Source: Deltaproteobacteria bacterium UBA2385 (lineage in GTDB: Bacteria; Myxococcota_A; UBA796; UBA2385). From it: a stretch of 15,335 bases of DNA. This document shows positions 6,943 through 14,055 of this stretch, in pieces (the stretch's first letter is position 1; the number at the start of each line of letters is the position of its first letter). The notes under the pieces are model-generated. The model was not told the DNA's origin. It made no database searches and saw nothing but the letters and a program-made list of their open reading frames with translations. The position numbers were made by a program, and so were the translations under genes. The stretch lies in the NCBI GenBank assembly GCA_002343455.1, contig DDSR01000021.1:2759-18093 (forward strand), in the 5' to 3' direction.

Positions 6943-8028
6943 ATGTCTGCTCGCCTCCTCCTCCTCCCCGCCCTGCTCTCCTCGGCGCTCTTCCTCGCCT
7001 GCGGCGACAAGGGGGACGACACCGGCACCGGCGATGGCGGCGCAGACGGCGGCGCAGACGGCGGCACCGGCGACGGCGGCGGCACCGGCGATGGCGGCGG
7101 CACCGGCGACGGCGGCACCGCGGTCTACGACGCCGACGGCGACGGCTACCACATGGGCATCGACTGCGACGACAGCAACGGGGACATCCACCCCGGGGCG
7201 GACGAGCTCTGCAACGGCGTCGACGACAACTGCGACGATGTCGTCGACACCGACGCGGTCGACTCCTTCTGGTACTACGAGGACCTGGACGAGGACGGCT
7301 ACGGCAACCCGCTCGCCTACCTGGTCTCCTGCGACGCGCGCACCCCCGATGGCTACGTCACCAACGCCCTCGACTGCCGCGACTCCGATCCCGAGATGAA
7401 CCCGCTGGGCCGCGAGGTCTGCGACGAGCAGGACCTCGACGAGAACTGCGACGGCCTGCGCGAGGACGACGACCCGACGGCGGACCCCTTGACCATGTCG
7501 ACCTTCTACGCCGACTACGACGGCGACGGCTTCGGCGACGCCGACACCCTCGTCCAGGGCTGCGACCCGGGCGGGGTGCGCTCGCTCAACCGCATCGACT
7601 GCGACGACAGCGACGACGCGGTCGGCCCCGACTCGACCTGCGCCCCCTGGGACGGCATCTGGACCGGCACCGTCGACTTCGACTTCGACGGCCTCTACGG
7701 CATCGGCGGCAGCTGCGACGACAGCAACTCGCTGACCATCTCGGACATCTCCAGCAACCAGGTCAGCGGCACCGTGCGCTGCGACTGGTACTCCTACGGC
7801 TACTACATGCTGGACATGACCGTCTACGGGGAGATCGACTATCCCTGGGGCATCTCCGGCTACTGGACTCAGAACTACTTCAACAACAACGGCGAGTACC
7901 TGACCGCCTTCACCGGGACCTTCTCGGAGGACGGCAGCAGCCTGGTCATCGACTGGGTGGGCGAGCGCGAAGACTACTCCGGCTACTACGATCTCGAGAT
8001 CGAAGGCACCTGGACGCTGACCCGCTAG
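6943..8028 (+). CDS. Lipoprotein with MopE-type Asp/Cys metal-binding repeats and a beta-rich C-terminal domain
   Basis: This 361-residue protein starts with a lipoprotein signal peptide and lipobox LFLAC (predicted lipidated Cys20). A flexible linker of Gly, Asp and Thr follows (residues about 21-59). Residues 60-230 carry MopE-type repeats: DADGDGY...DCDDSN, HPGADELCNGVDDNCDD, then diverged copies (DLDEDGY at 114-120, DYDGDGF at 191-197, DCDDSDD at 219-225). The regular Asp clusters suggest Ca2+ or other metal binding and the regularly spaced Cys suggest disulfides, so it should be outside the cytoplasm, probably on the outer membrane. Residues about 235-361 form a separate Tyr/Trp/Asn-rich beta domain (GIWTGTV to EIEGTWTLT) that I cannot assign; the short GTW-bounded strands recall lipocalin/calycin-like folds. 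The family is abundant in Myxococcota and generally of unknown function. The start is fixed by GGAG five bases upstream. Confidence 0.8.
   Translation: MSARLLLLPALLSSALFLACGDKGDDTGTGDGGADGGADGGTGDGGGTGDGGGTGDGGTAVYDADGDGYHMGIDCDDSNGDIHPGADELCNGVDDNCDDVVDTDAVDSFWYYEDLDEDGYGNPLAYLVSCDARTPDGYVTNALDCRDSDPEMNPLGREVCDEQDLDENCDGLREDDDPTADPLTMSTFYADYDGDGFGDADTLVQGCDPGGVRSLNRIDCDDSDDAVGPDSTCAPWDGIWTGTVDFDFDGLYGIGGSCDDSNSLTISDISSNQVSGTVRCDWYSYGYYMLDMTVYGEIDYPWGISGYWTQNYFNNNGEYLTAFTGTFSEDGSSLVIDWVGEREDYSGYYDLEIEGTWTLTR
7021..7119 (+). repeat. In-frame GC-rich tandem repeat encoding the Gly/Asp/Thr linker
   Basis: About 99 bases built from short units related to GGCACCGGCGAYGGCGGC (18 bases, encoding GTGDGG) and GGCGCAGAC. 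All units are multiples of three, so gain or loss of a unit would only change linker length. It lies inside the lipoprotein gene directly after the lipobox. Confidence 0.8.
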
Positions 8029-8043
8029 GCCCTCCCCCCTCCC

Positions 8044-8058
8044 CCGTCCGGGGGACGG
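8044..8058 (+). other. Short hairpin overlapping the helicase ribosome binding site
   Basis: CCGTCC (8044-8049) and GGACGG (8053-8058) are exact reverse complements with a 3-base loop GGG. The right arm is the purine-rich sequence just before the ATG at 8060, so folding would hide the ribosome binding site. There is no T-run, so it is not a good terminator for the preceding gene. The role is unproven. Confidence 0.35.
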
Positions 8059-8059
8059 A

Positions 8060-10429
8060 ATGACTCAGCTCGACCTGCACGGCACGGCCATCACGGCCGC
8101 GCTGGGGCCGACCAACACCGGCAAGACCCACAGCGCCATCCAGCGGATGTTGGCGCACCGGACCGGGATGATGGGCCTGCCTCTGCGCCTGCTGGCGAGA
8201 GAGGTCTACGAGCGGGTGGTCGCCTTGCGCGGCCCCGAGGTCGTGGCCCTCTGCACCGGCGAGGAGCGCATCGAGCCTCCTGGCGCACGCTACTGGATCT
8301 GCACCACCGAGGCGATGCCGGTAGAGCGGCCGGTCGCCTTCCTGGCCGTCGACGAGATCCAGCTCTGCGCCCACCCCGAGCGCGGCCACATCTTCACCGA
8401 GCGCCTGCTCCACGCCCGCGGCGCCGCCGAGACCTGGTTCCTGGGCTCCGAGGCGATGGCCCCCCGGATCGAGGAGCTGCTGCCCACCGCCCGCATCCAG
8501 CGCCGCCCGCGCCTCTCCACCCTGCGCCACGAGGGCCCCCACCCGCTCTCCCGCCTCCCCCCGCGCACCGCCGTCGTCGCCTTCGGCGCCGCCCGCGTCT
8601 ACGAGCTCGCCGAGCGCCTGCGCCGCCGCCGCGGAGGCGCCGCCGTCGTCCTGGGCGCCCTCTCCCCCCGCACCCGCAACGCCCAGGTCGCGCTCTTCCA
8701 GTCCGGCGAGGTCCCCTACCTCGTCGCCACCGACGCGATCGGCATGGGCCTCAACCTCGACCTTGACCACGTCGCCTTCAGCGGGCTGGTGCGCTTCGAC
8801 GGCACCCAGGTCCGCGCCCTCACCCGCTCCGAGGTCGGGCAGATCGCCGGCCGGGCCGGCCGCTACCGCCGCGACGGGAGCTTCGGCGCCGTTCAGGGCG
8901 AGTGCGAGCTCGATCCCGAGCTGATCGCCGCCGTCGAGGGACACCAGCCCGAGCCCATCCGCCTCCTCTCCTGGCGCAACACCGAGCTGGACCTGCGCTC
9001 GCCCCAGGCCCTCCTCCACAGCCTGGGCCGCCGCCCGCCGCCCGGTCCGCTCTGGCGCAAGCGCGACGCCCTCGACCAGCGCGCCCTGGAGGGCCTGCTC
9101 GCACGCCCCGAGCTCGCCCGCCGCGTCCAGGGCGAGGCCGCCACCGCCCTGCTCTGGCAGGTCTGCCAGGTCCCCGACTTCCGCCAGAGCCTGCCCGAGG
9201 CCCACCTCGAGCTGCTGGCCCGGCTGCACGGCTGGCTCTCCAGCCGCGCCGCGATCGTCCCCGCCGAGGCCCTGCACGCCGCCATCGAGCGCCTGGACCG
9301 GATCGACGGCGACATCGAGACCCTGATGGCCCGCCTCGCCAGCATCCGCACCTGGACGTACATCTGTCAACGTGAACAGTGGGTACCCGACCCACGCCAC
9401 TGGCAGGGAAGAGCCCGCCAGGCCGAGGACCGCCTCTCCGACGCCCTGCACGAGGGGCTCATCGCACGTTTCGTCGACCGCCGCACCCGGGTCAGCCTGC
9501 CCGGCCCACGGCGCGAGGAGGGCGAGATCCGCCTGGAGGAGGACGGCAGCGTCTGGTTGCTCGGCGCCCCGGTCGCCCAGGTGCGGGGCCTCTCCCTGCA
9601 GCCCGATCCCCGCGGCCTGCCGGCGGGAGAGGCCGAGCTGGAGAGGCTGGTGCGGAGCCGGCTGGCCCCCCTGGTGCGCGAGGGGCTCGACGCCTGGGAG
9701 CTGCGCCTGGACGAGGAGGGCCAGCTCTGGGCGCAGGGGCCGCTCTGGGAGGCAGGCCAGCTCCTCGGCCGGCTGGAGCGTGGCGAGAGCGCGGCAGCCC
9801 CTCGGCTCCGGCCGGCCCGAATGGACCTGCTGGGCGAGGAGGATCGCCGCGCCCTGCTCCTCCGGATGGAGGCGCGGGTCGCGGTGCTGCGGGAGCTCGC
9901 CCTGGGCCCCCTGCTGGGGCCGCTCCCCCCCCTCGACAGCGTCGGCCGCGCCGTGCTCCACCACCTGCGCGAGGGCCTCGGCGCCTGCTCCTCCGCCCCG
10001 CTGCGGCCCCTGCTCGCCGAGCTCCAGGAGGCCGACCGCCGCACCCTGGCCCGCCTCGGCGTGCGCTTGGGCCGTCACCACCTCTACTGGCTGCCCGGCC
10101 TGCAGTCCGAGAGCGTCGCCGCCCGGGCCCTGCTCCAGGCCGTCTTCACCGGGCAGGCCCCGCCCTCGCCCCTACCCGAGGGTCCGGTCGCCCCGCTCAC
10201 CACCACCGAGGCCCTCCTCCCCCTCGGCTACCGGCGGGTCGGCCCCCTCCTGCTGCGCCTGGACGAGCTGGAGCGCCTCGACGCCTGGGCCCGCGCGCAG
10301 GCCCGCCGCGGCCCCATCCGCCCCGACCACCAGGCCCTCCGCCCCTTGGGCACCCCCGCCCAGGCCGCCGCCGTCCTGCGCGCCCTCGGCCACCGGGTGC
10401 GGCCCCTTCTCGCCGGACCCCCGCGTTAG
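8060..10429 (+). CDS. SUV3-like ATP-dependent RNA helicase (DExH superfamily 2)
   Basis: This 789-residue helicase resembles mitochondrial SUV3 and its bacterial relatives, which unwind structured RNA for decay. Visible motifs are motif I GPTNTGKTH (16-24, the characteristic SUV3 form), motif II DEIQ (98-101), FLGSEAM (128-133, motif III region), motif V ATDAIGMGLNL (223-233) and motif VI QIAGRAGRYR (261-270). A long C-terminal part follows; its LGVRLGRHHLYWLPGLQ near residue 670 recalls the GxRxGxxxVYLPxLLKP element of bacterial SUV3-like proteins. The core spans only about residues 1-290, so some 500 residues are accessory. It starts 31 bases after the lipoprotein stop, with GGACGG as a weak ribosome binding site within a hairpin. 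The TAG (10427-10429) is ten bases before the next gene. A fused or neighbouring RNase is not present, so the partner nuclease, if any, is elsewhere. Confidence 0.85.
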   Translation: MTQLDLHGTAITAALGPTNTGKTHSAIQRMLAHRTGMMGLPLRLLAREVYERVVALRGPEVVALCTGEERIEPPGARYWICTTEAMPVERPVAFLAVDEIQLCAHPERGHIFTERLLHARGAAETWFLGSEAMAPRIEELLPTARIQRRPRLSTLRHEGPHPLSRLPPRTAVVAFGAARVYELAERLRRRRGGAAVVLGALSPRTRNAQVALFQSGEVPYLVATDAIGMGLNLDLDHVAFSGLVRFDGTQVRALTRSEVGQIAGRAGRYRRDGSFGAVQGECELDPELIAAVEGHQPEPIRLLSWRNTELDLRSPQALLHSLGRRPPPGPLWRKRDALDQRALEGLLARPELARRVQGEAATALLWQVCQVPDFRQSLPEAHLELLARLHGWLSSRAAIVPAEALHAAIERLDRIDGDIETLMARLASIRTWTYICQREQWVPDPRHWQGRARQAEDRLSDALHEGLIARFVDRRTRVSLPGPRREEGEIRLEEDGSVWLLGAPVAQVRGLSLQPDPRGLPAGEAELERLVRSRLAPLVREGLDAWELRLDEEGQLWAQGPLWEAGQLLGRLERGESAAAPRLRPARMDLLGEEDRRALLLRMEARVAVLRELALGPLLGPLPPLDSVGRAVLHHLREGLGACSSAPLRPLLAELQEADRRTLARLGVRLGRHHLYWLPGLQSESVAARALLQAVFTGQAPPSPLPEGPVAPLTTTEALLPLGYRRVGPLLLRLDELERLDAWARAQARRGPIRPDHQALRPLGTPAQAAAVLRALGHRVRPLLAGPPR

Positions 10430-10432
10430 CCT
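10427..10432 (+). promoter_or_regulatory. Candidate -10 box for a leaderless M14 peptidase transcript
   Basis: TAGCCT (TANNNT form) overlaps the helicase stop codon and ends seven bases before the ATG at 10440, so transcription could begin at the start codon. The bases between (CCCCCTC) contain no Shine-Dalgarno sequence. Translational coupling from the helicase is the alternative. No -35 hexamer is apparent. Confidence 0.3.
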
Positions 10433-10439
10433 CCCCCTC

Positions 10440-12122
10440 ATGACCCCCATCCCCTTCGACCGCTACCTCTCCTGGCACGAGATCGCCGCCACCTGCCGGC
10501 AGCTCGCCCAGGAGCACCCCGACCTCGTGACGCTGGAGACCATCGGCAGCAGCCGCCAGGGCAACTCGCTGCTGCTGCTGACCGTGGCCTCGCCCGAGGG
10601 TCCGCCTGTCGCCGACCGCCCCGCCTTCTGGCTGGACGGGGGCACCCACGCCGCCGAATGGACCGGGGTGATGAGCGCCCTGTACAGCGTGCAGCGCTGG
10701 ATCCAGGGCCTGCGCGCCGGCGATCCCGAGCTGCGGGACTGGTTCTCCCGCAACGCCGCCTTCGTCATGCCCTGCATGAGCCCCGACGGCTACCAGGCCC
10801 TGCACGACGGCGCCCCCTTCCTGCGCAGCACCTTGCGCCCCCCGCGCGAGGGCCAGCTCCGGGTCGGGCTCGAACCGCGTGACATGGACGGGGACGGCGA
10901 GGTGCGCTGGATGCGCTGGCGCCACCCGGCCGGACCCTACGTCCAGGACGAGGAGATCCCTCTGTTCATGCGCGCCCGGCGCCTGGACGATGATCCGTCG
11001 GCCGCCTTCTTCGTCTGCTCCGAGGGCGAGTTCCTGGAGTGGGACGGCCAGCGCTGGGCCGCCGCCCCGCTGCGCTTCGGCCTGGACCTCAACCGCAACT
11101 TCCCCGGCCACTGGCAGCCCTTCCAGATGTTCGGCATGGACGGAGGCGAGGTCCCCCTCTCCGAGCCCGAGAGCCGCGCCGTCGTCGACGCTGTCCGCGC
11201 CCGCCCCGGCATCGCCGCCGCCCTCACCAACCACACCTACACCGGCGCCCTGCTCACCCAGCCCTACCGGGACCCCTCGCCCCTGTCCGCGGCCGACATC
11301 GACCTGATGGAGGCCCTGGCTAAGGACGCCGTGCGCGGCACCGGCTACCGCTGCATCCGGGTCCACCCCGACTTCGTCTACGACCCCAAGCAGGCCATCG
11401 TCGGGGTCTGGGCCGACACCCTCTCCACCGTCCTGGGCATCCCCGGCTACACCCTGGAGCTGTGGGACCCCTTCGCCTTCGCCGGCGTCGACAACGCCCG
11501 CCCCGCCGAGTTCTTCCGCATGCCGGACGAGCAGGTCCTGCGCGGCCTCTTCCGCCGGTTCGCCGCGGGCGAGGCCGGGCCCGAGGCCGTCACCCCCTGG
11601 CGGCCCTGCCTGCACCCCCAGCTCGGCGAGGTCGAGATCGGCGGCCTGGACTACATGCGAACCGTGCGCAACCCGCCCGACGCGCTGCTCCGCGCCGAGT
11701 GCGAGAAGGGCCACGCCGTCGCCGAGCGGGTGCGCCGCAGCCTGCCCCGCCTCTCGGTCCAGGTCCAGGAGCGCGACCTGGGCGGTGGCCTGCGCGAGAT
11801 CCAGGCCGTCGCCGAGAACCAGGGCTTCCTGCCCACCAGCGGCCTGCTGCTGGCCGAGCAGCAGGGGATGGTCGCGCGCCTGCAGCTCCGCCTCGAGCTC
11901 GGGCCCGGCCTCAGCCTCGCCACCGGCAGCGCCGCTGTCGACATCGGCCACCTCGACGGCTGGGGCAGCATGCGGGTCGGCGCCAGCCGCCACGCCCTCT
12001 ACCCGGCCCTCCCCGCCCGCGGACACCGCGCCGTCGCCCGCTGGGTCGTGCTGGGCGACGGCCCGGTCGCCGTCAGCTGGGAAGGCGGGCGCTGCGGTAG
12101 GGGTCGCACTCAGACGGCCTGA
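10440..12122 (+). CDS. M14-family zinc carboxypeptidase, without signal peptide
   Basis: This 560-residue metallopeptidase has the full M14 site: zinc ligands H70 and E73 in GGTHAAEW, substrate-binding Arg/Asn in LDLNRNFPGHW (216-224), third zinc ligand H265 in LTNHTYTG, and the probable catalytic Glu E340 in GYTLELWDP. An insertion at about 145-215 starts with RDMDGDGEVRWMR, a GDG-containing loop known from a bacterial M14 subgroup and possibly Ca2+-binding. Residues from about 390 onward form a beta-rich C-terminal domain (HPQLGEVEIGG, AVAENQGFLPTSG). Unlike many M14 enzymes there is no N-terminal signal peptide, so it may act in the cytoplasm on peptides or modified amino-acid conjugates. 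The ATG at 10440 is the first in-frame start near the conserved region and has no ribosome binding site; ten bases separate it from the helicase stop. The substrate is unknown. Confidence 0.88.
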   Translation: MTPIPFDRYLSWHEIAATCRQLAQEHPDLVTLETIGSSRQGNSLLLLTVASPEGPPVADRPAFWLDGGTHAAEWTGVMSALYSVQRWIQGLRAGDPELRDWFSRNAAFVMPCMSPDGYQALHDGAPFLRSTLRPPREGQLRVGLEPRDMDGDGEVRWMRWRHPAGPYVQDEEIPLFMRARRLDDDPSAAFFVCSEGEFLEWDGQRWAAAPLRFGLDLNRNFPGHWQPFQMFGMDGGEVPLSEPESRAVVDAVRARPGIAAALTNHTYTGALLTQPYRDPSPLSAADIDLMEALAKDAVRGTGYRCIRVHPDFVYDPKQAIVGVWADTLSTVLGIPGYTLELWDPFAFAGVDNARPAEFFRMPDEQVLRGLFRRFAAGEAGPEAVTPWRPCLHPQLGEVEIGGLDYMRTVRNPPDALLRAECEKGHAVAERVRRSLPRLSVQVQERDLGGGLREIQAVAENQGFLPTSGLLLAEQQGMVARLQLRLELGPGLSLATGSAAVDIGHLDGWGSMRVGASRHALYPALPARGHRAVARWVVLGDGPVAVSWEGGRCGRGRTQTA

Positions 12123-12150
12123 GGCCTCCGCCGCAGGCCAACCGCTCAGT

Positions 12151-12172
12151 TAGAATCACGCCCCCACGGAGG
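12151..12172 (+). promoter_or_regulatory. Candidate -10 box and ribosome binding site of the sulfatase-fold gene
   Basis: TAGAAT (12151-12156, 5 of 6 to TATAAT) is unusual in such GC-rich DNA and sits in the 55-base gap after the M14 gene. GGAGG (12168-12172) follows, five bases before the ATG at 12178. No clear -35 box lies 16-18 bases upstream, so an alternative sigma factor or a -10-only promoter is possible. Confidence 0.4.
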
Positions 12173-12177
12173 CCCCC

Positions 12178-13935
12178 ATGCTCGCTCTGCTCGCCCTCAT
12201 CGCCCCGGTCCTCGCGGCGAACCCCTTCGCTTCGGCAGGCGCCGCGGGCGTCGGCGAGGGGTGGAAGACCCCGACGGCGGCCCTGGTCGGCTCCAAGCTG
12301 CGCCTCGAGGACGGGGCCCTGCGCCTCGACGCCAACGGCACGGACGGCGCCGATCCCAAGGCCTGCCTCGCGACCCGCCTGGACGTCGCCAGCCGGGTGC
12401 GCATCCACGGCAAGTGGAAGACCCAGGGCATCGAGGCCGCCCAGGGCTGGCAAGGGGGCCGGCTGGTGGTGCGCTTCTTCGACCAGGCCGGCGCCGCCAT
12501 CAAGGGCAACGCCGGCACCGTCGCCGTCGTCTCGGGCCGCGGCAACCGGGCCTGGGAGGACATCACCAAGGTCCTCGATGCCCCCGCGGGCGCCGCCAAG
12601 GCCGACCTCTGCGTCGAGATGCTCGACGCCACCGCCGGCACCGCCTGGTTCAAGGACCTGGAGCTCGCGCCCAAGGGCCAGGACACGAACGCCAAGAACG
12701 TCCTCTGGCTGGTGATCGACACCCTGCGCGCCGACGCGCTCGGCACCTACGGCCAGGCCCGCCCCCTGTCCCCCAACATCGACGCCCTGGCCAAGACCGC
12801 CACCGTCTACGAGAAGGCCTGGGCCCAGTACACCTGGACGAACCCCAGCGTCATCAGCCACTTCACCTCCCAGTACACCCGCTCGCACGGCTGGGAGCAC
12901 GAGATGGGCCAGGTCGAGGGCATGCGCGCGATCAGCCCGCGCGTCACCACCGTCGCCGAGGTGCTGGCCCGGCAGGGCTACCTGACCCAGGGCTTCTACG
13001 CCAACGGCTACATGAAGCCCGAGATCGGCTTCGGTCGCGGCTTCCACACCTGGTCCTACAAGCAGGACCCCAAGGTCGTCGCCCTGGGCCTGGAGGACAT
13101 CGCCCGCTGGAGCGCCGACGGCGCGCCCAACTTCCTCTACCTGCACCTGATGACCATGCACGTCCCGCTGCGCCCCTCGGCCGCCGGCCAGAAGGCCGCC
13201 GGGGTCAACGTCGCCGTCCCCGCCGACGGCGTCGACTACTACGCCCGGGCGAAGTCCTCGCTCTCCATCGAGGACTACAGCAAGCTCTTCCGCGACGCCT
13301 ACATGGGCAGCGTGCTCGACGCCGACGCCTACGTCGGCCAGGTGATCGAGGCCCTGCGCGCCGCCGGACAGCTCGAGAACACCATGATCATCCTCTCCTC
13401 CGACCACGGCGAGCTGCTGGGCGAGCACGGCCAGCTCGGCCACGGCAACTTCGTCTACGAGGAGCTCACCTCCACCCCGCTGATCGTCCGCGTCCCCGGG
13501 GGCAAGGCCGCCCGCGTCGCCGACCGGGTCGGCCAGAACATCGACATCGCCCCCACCATCCTCGACTGGCTCGGGGCCGAGCAGGCCCGCCCGGCCACCT
13601 GGCAGGGCGTCTCCCTCCTCGACGCCGCCCCCAAGCGCCTCGCCGTCAGCGAGCGCAGCGCCTTCATCGCCTACACCACCGACGGCCGCTGGAAGACCGT
13701 CGAGGCCGACACCTCCGGCAAGCTGCTCGAAGCCTACGACCTCAGCAAGAAGCCCCTGGAGTCCACCAACCTCGTCGCAACCCCCACCCCCGAGCACCAG
13801 GCCCTCCAGTCCGCCGCCCAGCTCTGGCGAGGCATGACCGTCCCCTTCACCAGCGACGGCCCCCTGCTCCAGATGACCCAAGAGCAGCGCGACCAGACCG
13901 AGGACATGCTCAAGGAGCTCGGCTACATCGAGTAG
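12178..13935 (+). CDS. Exported sulfatase-superfamily hydrolase with N-terminal CBM-like domain and no formylglycine Cys
   Basis: This 585-residue protein begins with a short signal peptide (MLALLALIAPVLAA, cleavage probably near residue 14). Residues about 30-164 form a beta-sandwich resembling carbohydrate-binding modules (LVVRFFDQAG, then AWEDITKVLDAPAGAAKADL and ending in AWFKDLEL). The alkaline-phosphatase/sulfatase catalytic domain follows: LVIDTLRADALGTYG (metal ligand D181), SPNIDALA, TWTNPSV (219-225), HLMTMHVPL (H328), SSDHGELLGEHG (D409, H410) and GHGNF (H422). Classical sulfatases have C/S-x-P-S-R at the third site; here it reads T221-N-P-S-V, so formylglycine cannot form. Thr may act as the nucleophile, as in LtaS-type phosphoglycerol transferases, making a phosphodiesterase or phosphotransferase at least as likely as a sulfatase. 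It has its own ribosome binding site and is followed 120 bases later by a PKS gene. Confidence 0.82.
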   Translation: MLALLALIAPVLAANPFASAGAAGVGEGWKTPTAALVGSKLRLEDGALRLDANGTDGADPKACLATRLDVASRVRIHGKWKTQGIEAAQGWQGGRLVVRFFDQAGAAIKGNAGTVAVVSGRGNRAWEDITKVLDAPAGAAKADLCVEMLDATAGTAWFKDLELAPKGQDTNAKNVLWLVIDTLRADALGTYGQARPLSPNIDALAKTATVYEKAWAQYTWTNPSVISHFTSQYTRSHGWEHEMGQVEGMRAISPRVTTVAEVLARQGYLTQGFYANGYMKPEIGFGRGFHTWSYKQDPKVVALGLEDIARWSADGAPNFLYLHLMTMHVPLRPSAAGQKAAGVNVAVPADGVDYYARAKSSLSIEDYSKLFRDAYMGSVLDADAYVGQVIEALRAAGQLENTMIILSSDHGELLGEHGQLGHGNFVYEELTSTPLIVRVPGGKAARVADRVGQNIDIAPTILDWLGAEQARPATWQGVSLLDAAPKRLAVSERSAFIAYTTDGRWKTVEADTSGKLLEAYDLSKKPLESTNLVATPTPEHQALQSAAQLWRGMTVPFTSDGPLLQMTQEQRDQTEDMLKELGYIE

Positions 13936-14025
13936 CGGGCGCCGCTGGTCGCTCTCTCACGGCTCCCCTCAGACGAGATCAGAACCGCATCAGGGCGCCG
14001 TCAGGAGCCAGGACCCGCCCGTCGA

Positions 14026-14051
14026 TAGCCTCCGAACATCCACCCCGGAGG
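14026..14051 (+). promoter_or_regulatory. Candidate -10 box and ribosome binding site of the PKS gene
   Basis: TAGCCT (14026-14031) is the same hexamer seen before the M14 gene. CGGAGG (14046-14051) lies four bases before the ATG at 14056. The 120-base gap 13936-14055 also contains GGGCGCCG twice (13937-13944 and 13993-14000) and a distant GGCTCC/GGAGCC inverted pair; no T-rich terminator follows the sulfatase-fold gene. No -35 box is evident. Confidence 0.3.
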
Positions 14052-14055
14052 CCCC

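Noticed and set aside
6312..8063. 583-codon plus-strand frame running through the DUF432-like and lipoprotein genes
   Set aside because: It overlaps a gene on the other strand and a lipoprotein gene with signal peptide, lipobox and metal repeats in another frame; the translation is Arg-rich and repetitive.
7946..10081. 711-codon minus-strand frame opposite the helicase
   Set aside because: Shadow of the SUV3-like helicase; no recognisable domain, and no ribosome binding site considered convincing.
10197..12026. 609-codon minus-strand frame opposite the M14 peptidase
   Set aside because: Gly/Ala/Val-rich shadow of a gene with an intact zinc site.
12117..12139. GGCCT/AGGCC inverted repeat after the M14 gene as an intrinsic terminator
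   Set aside because: The stem is only five base pairs with a 7-base loop and no T-run follows; GGCC pairs are expected by chance in this composition.
12073..13881. 602-codon minus-strand frame opposite the sulfatase-fold gene
   Set aside because: Shadow with Gly/Val/Asp-rich low-complexity product and no domain.
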